Shown here: piece after piece, positions 58,503 through 64,000 of the stretch
Numbering within the stretch: the first letter of the stretch is position 1
How the letters are laid out: every line of letters begins with the position of its first letter
NCBI GenBank assembly: GCA_002105175.1
Contig: MCGE01000057.1
Location: 1-64,000, forward strand
Length of the DNA stretch: 64,000 nt
DNA from: Absidia repens
Taxonomy: Eukaryota > Mucoromycota > Mucoromycetes > Mucorales > Cunninghamellaceae
Reading direction: 5' to 3'
The notes under the pieces: generated by a model
The model's database searches: none
What the model saw: only the letters and a program-made list of their open reading frames with translations
What the model was told of the DNA's origin: nothing
Translations under genes and position numbers: made by a program

Positions 58503-59949
58503 GTTTGCCTTTCTCTCTCCCTCTCTCCCCTCATCCCCCCCCCTCTAGGATAGTCTTTTTATTTTTTTGTCTCCCTCCTTTGTATGCATCTGTATTATCA
58601 CTGTACTTTTTTTTTATTTTTATTTTTATTTTTACATTTATTGTCATATAGATGTATAATATATATCGTCTGCTATGCTTGTTGTTGTTTTTACATTTAT
58701 TTACTCCTATATTTGATGCTTCTTTTATTATTTCTTCAATATCGTCTTCGACCTTTTAATAAAAAACAGTTTGGAATTATTTTTTGTGATATCATAATTT
58801 GGAAAGAAATGATGCGAATACAGTAGTAGCTGGTGCAGAGACAGGTGGATGTGAGTACTGGGTTTTATAATAGTGTTAATGTACATGGTGTGTGATGACT
58901 TTTCATGTAAATGATGAAATAAATCATGGAGTTGGAATTGTATGATTCACGTGAATTAATCATATATGCTATTGATTTGCGTAATGATTAATATTATTAT
59001 TATTGTCGTGATATGTGCCAATGGCACTGTGGGATGGAAGGAAAACGGGGCATAGTATAGCCTATGCATTATTATCATTGATTGGGTTTTATGCATGAGC
59101 TTATGTTGCAGTTCAGTGGCAACTTTATAAAAAAAATCGTGTCTCACGGAAATGCCAAGGCCAGTTATAATTTATTTTTTACATGACAATAAAACATAGA
59201 ATCAAGTAATATGATAGTAAAGGTGAATAAGAACGAAGGTATGTGACTGGGATGCTTTCTCTTGTATAAACAACGCTTTAGGTATTTGAAGTTGGTCAGC
59301 ATCGGACGGGGGGGGAGTCAAGCAAGGGCACACCAAGATATTCCCCTTCCCCTCGCAAAAAATAAAAAAAGAAGGAGGGATATTGTGCGATTAAACTAAA
59401 TACCTTCTACTGTGCTTCAATTATCATGTTTTTATGCCTTTTTTTTGAGAGAGAGAGAGAGAGAGCGCATGTATATCAGATATTATATTTCTCGACATGT
59501 AGAAGCACAGTACGTGTATATCGGCGCATAGTGTGGGTGTAAACAAAACATATGAAAATTGATGTAGAGGCACAAAACCAAGACATATTTTTATTCAGAT
59601 GTAAATATGAATTATATTATGTATCTAAATGTGTGGAAATAAGGGTTTGTGTAAGGGTGAACATCGAGTGTATGCGGATGAGGTGCGGTATCATGTTGTG
59701 AATAAACATAACATGAGATAACTTGGTACAGCCGAAGAGGATAAGGTACTCTTAATGAGTTACAAACTATTCTACAATAGTGGGATTAAGCTAAGCTATG
59801 TCTAATTATTCCATTCTATCCATAAAGGCTTCAAAGAAGAGAATAACCATACTGTCCATGTGTAATGATGGTGGCTACTACCATAAGAGAGTTATTATCG
59901 TAATGTTGTAGGGTATCGATGATTGTAAAAAGAAAAAGAAAGAAAAAAA
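58503..59949. other. Intergenic, no gene seen
   Basis: 3' end of the CSL gene, then about 1.1 kb of AT-rich DNA without a coding signal. A (GA)n microsatellite lies at 59447-59464. Confidence 0.5.
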
Positions 59950-60420
59950 AAAAGAGCATGAGGGAGACTAATGAGACGTTTTTTATTGAAGCAGGTAAAA
60001 GAGAAACATTTTATTTTTAATATAGATTGCAGCTATAGACAAACTAATACTAAACTAGGCTAATGAAGGTTCCAAAAGGCTAAACTAATGACGGTCTCAA
60101 ATCCTGGATCCAAAATGAAAGGGTTTCCCCATTGTAATCCCTGAGCTGAAAACCCTTCTAAACTAGCCCTGATACTATTATAAGACCAAAATAACCTCAA
60201 ATAATTTGAATGGTGAGGAAGAAAAAAAGAAAAAAAAAAAGGAAAGAAAGAGAGATAGGGCGAAAAAAAATGAAGGTAAATAAAACTTTTCACGTGGTCG
60301 GGATTTGAATATCTCTCTTCCTTTTCATAACAATCAATACCATACAACATCATTAGCATGGCGTTTCTCTTCTTGCGACAGTAACCATTATCATTAAATA
60401 TATGCAGCATGATAATACTC
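59950..60420 (-). repeat. Dispersed CACGTG-module repeat, copy 6a (reversed 5' module)
   Basis: On the minus strand: CACGTG at 60291-60296 within TCCCGACCACGTGAA, a pyrimidine tract, CACCATTCAA, AGGGCTAGTTTAGAAGGGTT, GGGATTACAATGGGGAAACC and AATAAA near 60010. It ends in TGCTTCAATAAAAAACG and TCTCCCTCATG blocks at about 59950. It covers only the first 400 bp of the unit and sits head-on against copy 6b. Confidence 0.85.
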
Positions 60421-60429
60421 TTCAGTTAA

Positions 60430-61160
60430 TTCCTTTGCAGAAAGATGACATGCTTCAATGAAAAAGTCCCATTAACTTCTCTCATGTCTTTGTGCAATAC
60501 ACCCCCGTTTACTACCATCTTTCCTGTTGATGGAATGCTGACCACTGTTGTGCTGCAATAACAAATATCTCCTTCGTCTTTCTTGCGTCTTCTACATAAT
60601 ACTAGTTCCTATTTTACAATCTTCATTTTAGGTTAGTGTTGACCGTTTTTCAAATTTCGGTCTTTCTCATTCTTGGTCCAATAGGTCCTTCCCTTATAAC
60701 ATGAACCCCTTCTCTTTAGTTATAGTATCCATCAATATACCTCAATAGAAATATGTCCTTTTTTATTAATCACATTCTGACCCATCCAATAAAAAGCTAT
60801 ATCGCTGTTATAATTGTTTTATGAGCACCTGCTATCTACCATACCCCACTATGACTACATCGCATTGGTTTCTAGTTGATCTATGACTACCTGTCCCTCT
60901 TCCTGAACATAGCGACTGTCTGGACAGTTTTAGGCCATGTGAGATGAATCGTCGCCATATTTGCGCTTCACCGTTTCTATGACTGTATCATTACCATAGC
61001 ATTCATTAGGCATGACATGTTGTATATATCCAGCTTTTCTTTTTTATTTATTTATTATTGCATGTAGTGTAATACAAAGACTGAAATCAGGGGTAACTTC
61101 TTAAAGCGCAAAAATGACAGTAGGGTCTAATTTCATCAAAAGCTACCCAGAATTGAGCAA
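60430..61160 (+). repeat. Dispersed CACGTG-module repeat, copy 6b (forward 3' part)
   Basis: Starts with TGCTTCAATGAAAAAGTCCC and TTCTCTCATG, i.e. where the 5' module ends, and runs through TTAGTGTTGACCG, CCAATAGGTCCTT, TTTAGTTATAGTATCC and GACATGTTGTATATATCC to a TTTCATCAAAAGCTACCC tail near 61145. Together with 6a it equals one full unit whose first 400 bp are inverted. Confidence 0.83.
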
Positions 61161-61519
61161 GGTTGAACAGTCACTTCGTCGTCTGATATGAAAATATACA
61201 CTATTCATACATTATAAAAACTTTGTCGGATATCTCATCATTATCACACATACAATCCGCTATTGCTACTATTTAGACCTGCACCTCTATAATCCGATAT
61301 CATAAAAAAAAAAAAAACACAATAATTGAGTCAACGTCAATAAATGCGTTTCATATTAGCAGTAGACTTTTATTGAGAAAATTTCAAGTGCGAAGTGGAA
61401 GGGGAAGGGGGAAAGCTAAAAACTACGTAAGTGTGATATAAATTATAATACGAGGAAGATTGGGGAATGATCAATATAAAACTGCCAAAGGGAGGGGGGG
61501 GTGTGCCGCGAATATCTAG
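61161..61519. other. 3' flank of UBA2, no gene seen
   Basis: AT-rich, with an A-run near 61303-61316 and a G-run near 61493-61501. Confidence 0.5.
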
Positions 61520-64000
61520 CTAATCTAATAATATGGTTCCATCTTCATCGTCTTCGCCAATTTCCACTACTTGGTTGTCAGTCTTGGGTTTCTTCAGTTC
61601 TTGTTCCTGTGATGAATCGTCTTCTAAAGCCCTCTTCCTTGTGACATCCTTGGTTGCTTTTTTCAATGGTTTCGCTAATTGTATCACATTATCCAACGAC
61701 TCTCTAACCATCCACCAAACACAAAAATAAGTAAATAAAGGTCAATATTATATGGTCGCGTATCTTGGGTCTTCCTTTTTTCTGAAAAGGGGGAAGGAGG
61801 CGGTCCCTCATTATCTTTTACCTTGATTGAATAACAAGATCTAAATCTTGATCTCCATTTTCGCTGTCAATACGTAGAATCGTTCCGTCTTGTACCTTCA
61901 AATCTTTCAGTAATGTGTCCAAATTGTCGTCATATTCAATATCGTATAACATTCTACCAATATAAAATACAATAAAATATGATGAATAGGTAGGTAAATG
62001 CTTGGCGGTACCATGTAGTTTATTTACCTGTCGCCATCCATCACCGCTAGTTCTTCTGTCATTTCAGCACCCCCTTGATCTAGTGGCAATAGAAGAATAT
62101 TTTCCACCAAAGAGCGTAGTGTCGCTTTTTGCAAATCCGCATAAACAATAGCACTTGTAGCTTGACATACTTGACAATCGGGGTTGGGTGCCGATGGTTC
62201 CTCTTGAATAAGGAGATGAGGCCGTCGAGACACAGTTGTAAGATAAGTCTAGTTCAAGGAAAAGAATTCGGTATTAGTTATGTAAAGTTATGTCAAATAA
62301 ATAAAAGAGAGAGAGAGAGAGAGAGATGCAAGTGGAAGGATGTTGGGACTTACGCGTTTGATGGTATCAATAGATCCACGTAATACTTCAAAAGACTTCA
62401 TCACCACTACACCGGCAATGATAGCATTGGTGGTTGCAATTGCTGGAATGATGTTACCAGCCATAGCTGTCAAATTAAAAAACAAAAAGGAAAATGAATG
62501 GTGTTAATTGGTTCCTTCATGATTCGATATATACGCATATAGATATGATACTTACATTTGACTTCGAATAAGGTTTTCTGTTGAATATCGAACACTTTGG
62601 CACGAAGATTGGCAGCCGCAGCAACAAATTCAAGAGCATCGTCGTCATCCTTGTCAAACGTCAAAATGGCATCGGATTTCTTTGCTTGATCTTCCTGTAA
62701 TCGTTCAGATAATTTGGTGACACTGACAATTGATGCCAAAATAAGTAAGTCAATTATACCCTTGTCAAGCTCTCCTACGTATTTTTTTTTTTTTTTTTTT
62801 TACCTTGAGCGAAACATATCAAAGCATTCTCCAATGGTCCACAATTTCTGGTCCTTCAGTCCATTTGTTGCCAGCGTATCACTATCAGCGTTCGTCAATT
62901 CCACTTGTCTACCTTTTGCTAGTTGTTCATAGTCCAAGGGTGATGGCTTTTGTCGGTTTGTCCACATATCTTCCATGGAAAGTAATCGTTCAATATCAGA
63001 TTTGAATACCTACATATACCAGACATCAGTTACCACTTTTTTTTTCCTGCTGTTATTGATTTCTAATTACCTTGTCAAATACTTGCTTTGGATATTCAGA
63101 TGTTCCCATTGCTTTTTTGATTTTGATCAAAGCATCTGTTTCTTTTGCTAAAGCATCCAATTCTTGAGCTACAACATTATATTAAATAAGTCAATAATCA
63201 ACAAGAAAAGCGCGCCATCTTTTTCATTTACCATTGTCTTCTGATTTTTCTTGATCCAGAGCTTCATCTTCTTCAGAGTTGCCAAATAGTTGATTGAAGA
63301 GGTAGCTCTTTGCCCAAACAATGCAGTGGATGGGTGCACTAGGGGTACTCCGAATGGTGCATACAGGATAGGTTGTCGGTGTTGGTTTGGGATGACAATC
63401 AAAGCATTCCGTTACGCCCTTTTTGATGACATAGGATTGACCCAAATAGCCAGTGGTCCCTGATTCAATCAAAGGAATATCAGCAGCTAAACACATTGCA
63501 TTAACGTGTTTCCTAGCATCTAAAATCCCCTTCCCCGAATAATATGTCAGTAGTCTGTTGTAATATGAGTTCATACTTCCTCTTCTAATTGTTGTTACCC
63601 AAGTTGTCCAAAGCATTCAAGACCATAGTAAACTGCTTGAACCACTCCACACTGAATTCGGTATTCTTGATATCAGCTTGGTGGGATTCGATTTTAACTT
63701 CTGGGTTGAACCGAAGGGCTGATTCTTTGGCCACCTATTATTATTGAGTTAAAATAAGTCAATAACATCCTTGAATGAATATTGTACCTCTTGTCGTAAC
63801 TTACGTGAGCTTTGGCTTTTTTGACGTGTTGTTTTTGGAATAAGAATTGCCTATTAAGGTTGGATATGTCAATCGTATCAAGATCTATCTATTGGTATAT
63901 AAAATACACATAAAAAGAATAATGAGTACCTATACTATTGGTTCATTTCAACTGCCTTGGCTTACCACAACAATATCTTTGAATCCAGACAAGACCAAAT
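61520..64000 (-). CDS. UBA2: SUMO-activating enzyme subunit UBA2 (N-terminus beyond window)
   Basis: Minus-strand exons run from beyond the right edge to the stop at 61520. Visible in order: [20 protein letters not shown] and the adenylation-fold stretch [32 protein letters not shown] holds the first zinc CxxC. The catalytic cysteine is in [20 protein letters not shown] (Cys codon 63359-63361), followed by an acidic segment. [13 protein letters not shown] holds the second zinc CxxC. The ubiquitin-like domain has [20 protein letters not shown]. The C-terminal tail has [18 protein letters not shown] (nuclear signal) and ends EDGTILLD, which resembles the UBA2 C-terminus. It forms the SUMO E1 with Aos1 and passes SUMO to Ubc9. 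Only the first 150 or so residues, with the ATP site, are missing. Confidence 0.92.

Noticed and set aside
1..64000. CRISPR arrays, bacterial operons or prophage
   Set aside because: The window is spliced eukaryotic DNA; no regularly spaced identical repeats with unique spacers were seen.

Overview
The window looks like nuclear DNA of an early-diverging, probably mucoralean (Mucoromycota) fungus. It is AT-rich, with long poly-A/T and pyrimidine tracts. Protein genes carry many short GT-AG introns of about 50-100 bp. Start codons are usually preceded by a T-rich tract and genes are followed by AATAAA. The gene set is eukaryotic and fungal, with some families uncommon in Dikarya (focadhesin/DUF3730, ARMC7-like, CSL). 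The lineage is inferred from these traits, not proven.

Layout. 1-10.7 kb: a vezatin/Inp2-like membrane protein running off the left edge (-), a decayed spliced gene (-), a Nup155/Nup170-like nucleoporin that stops about halfway (+), ribosomal protein uS12/RPS23 (+) and a Sis1/DNAJB-type co-chaperone (+). 10.7-19 kb: a gene-poor stretch with three copies of a dispersed non-coding repeat, two weak small reading frames, and a seven-exon gene for a lysine/arginine-rich, probably nuclear protein, followed by a long purine tract. 19-28.5 kb: a secreted GH3 beta-glucosidase (-), a SNF2-family ATPase (-) and a dead KIN1/2-like kinase (-). 28.5-39 kb: a tail-anchored protein with two START domains (-), phosphomannomutase (+), a lineage-specific 578-aa protein (+), an ARMC7-like protein (-) and a PPR protein (+). 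39-47.3 kb: a focadhesin homologue (+), a repeat copy and a peroxiredoxin ending in AKL (+). 47.6-55 kb: a four-helix membrane protein (-), a repeat copy, a Derlin (-), NudE (-) and a small secreted protein with dibasic sites (-). 55.6-64 kb: a CSL transcription factor (+), a rearranged repeat copy, and the C-terminal part of the SUMO E1 subunit UBA2 (-), cut by the right edge.

Most genes are unrelated housekeeping functions in usual eukaryotic order: ER quality control and glycosylation (Derlin, PMM), folding (DnaJ), nuclear pore, SUMO activation, dynein regulation (NudE), peroxisome-linked proteins (Inp2-like, peroxiredoxin) and transcription (CSL). No operon-like pathway cluster is visible.

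The most unusual element is a repeat family of about 1.2 kb with no coding potential. It has at least five loci here, one of them 5'-inverted and one 5'-module only. Each full copy opens with a promoter-like module: CACGTG box, pyrimidine tract, a conserved CACCATTCAA block and an AATAAA about 200 bp later. It looks like a non-autonomous mobile element or a Pol II non-coding transcription unit.

A caution applies to gene integrity: single-base deletions break otherwise well conserved frames in the focadhesin and START genes, so some lesions may be assembly errors.
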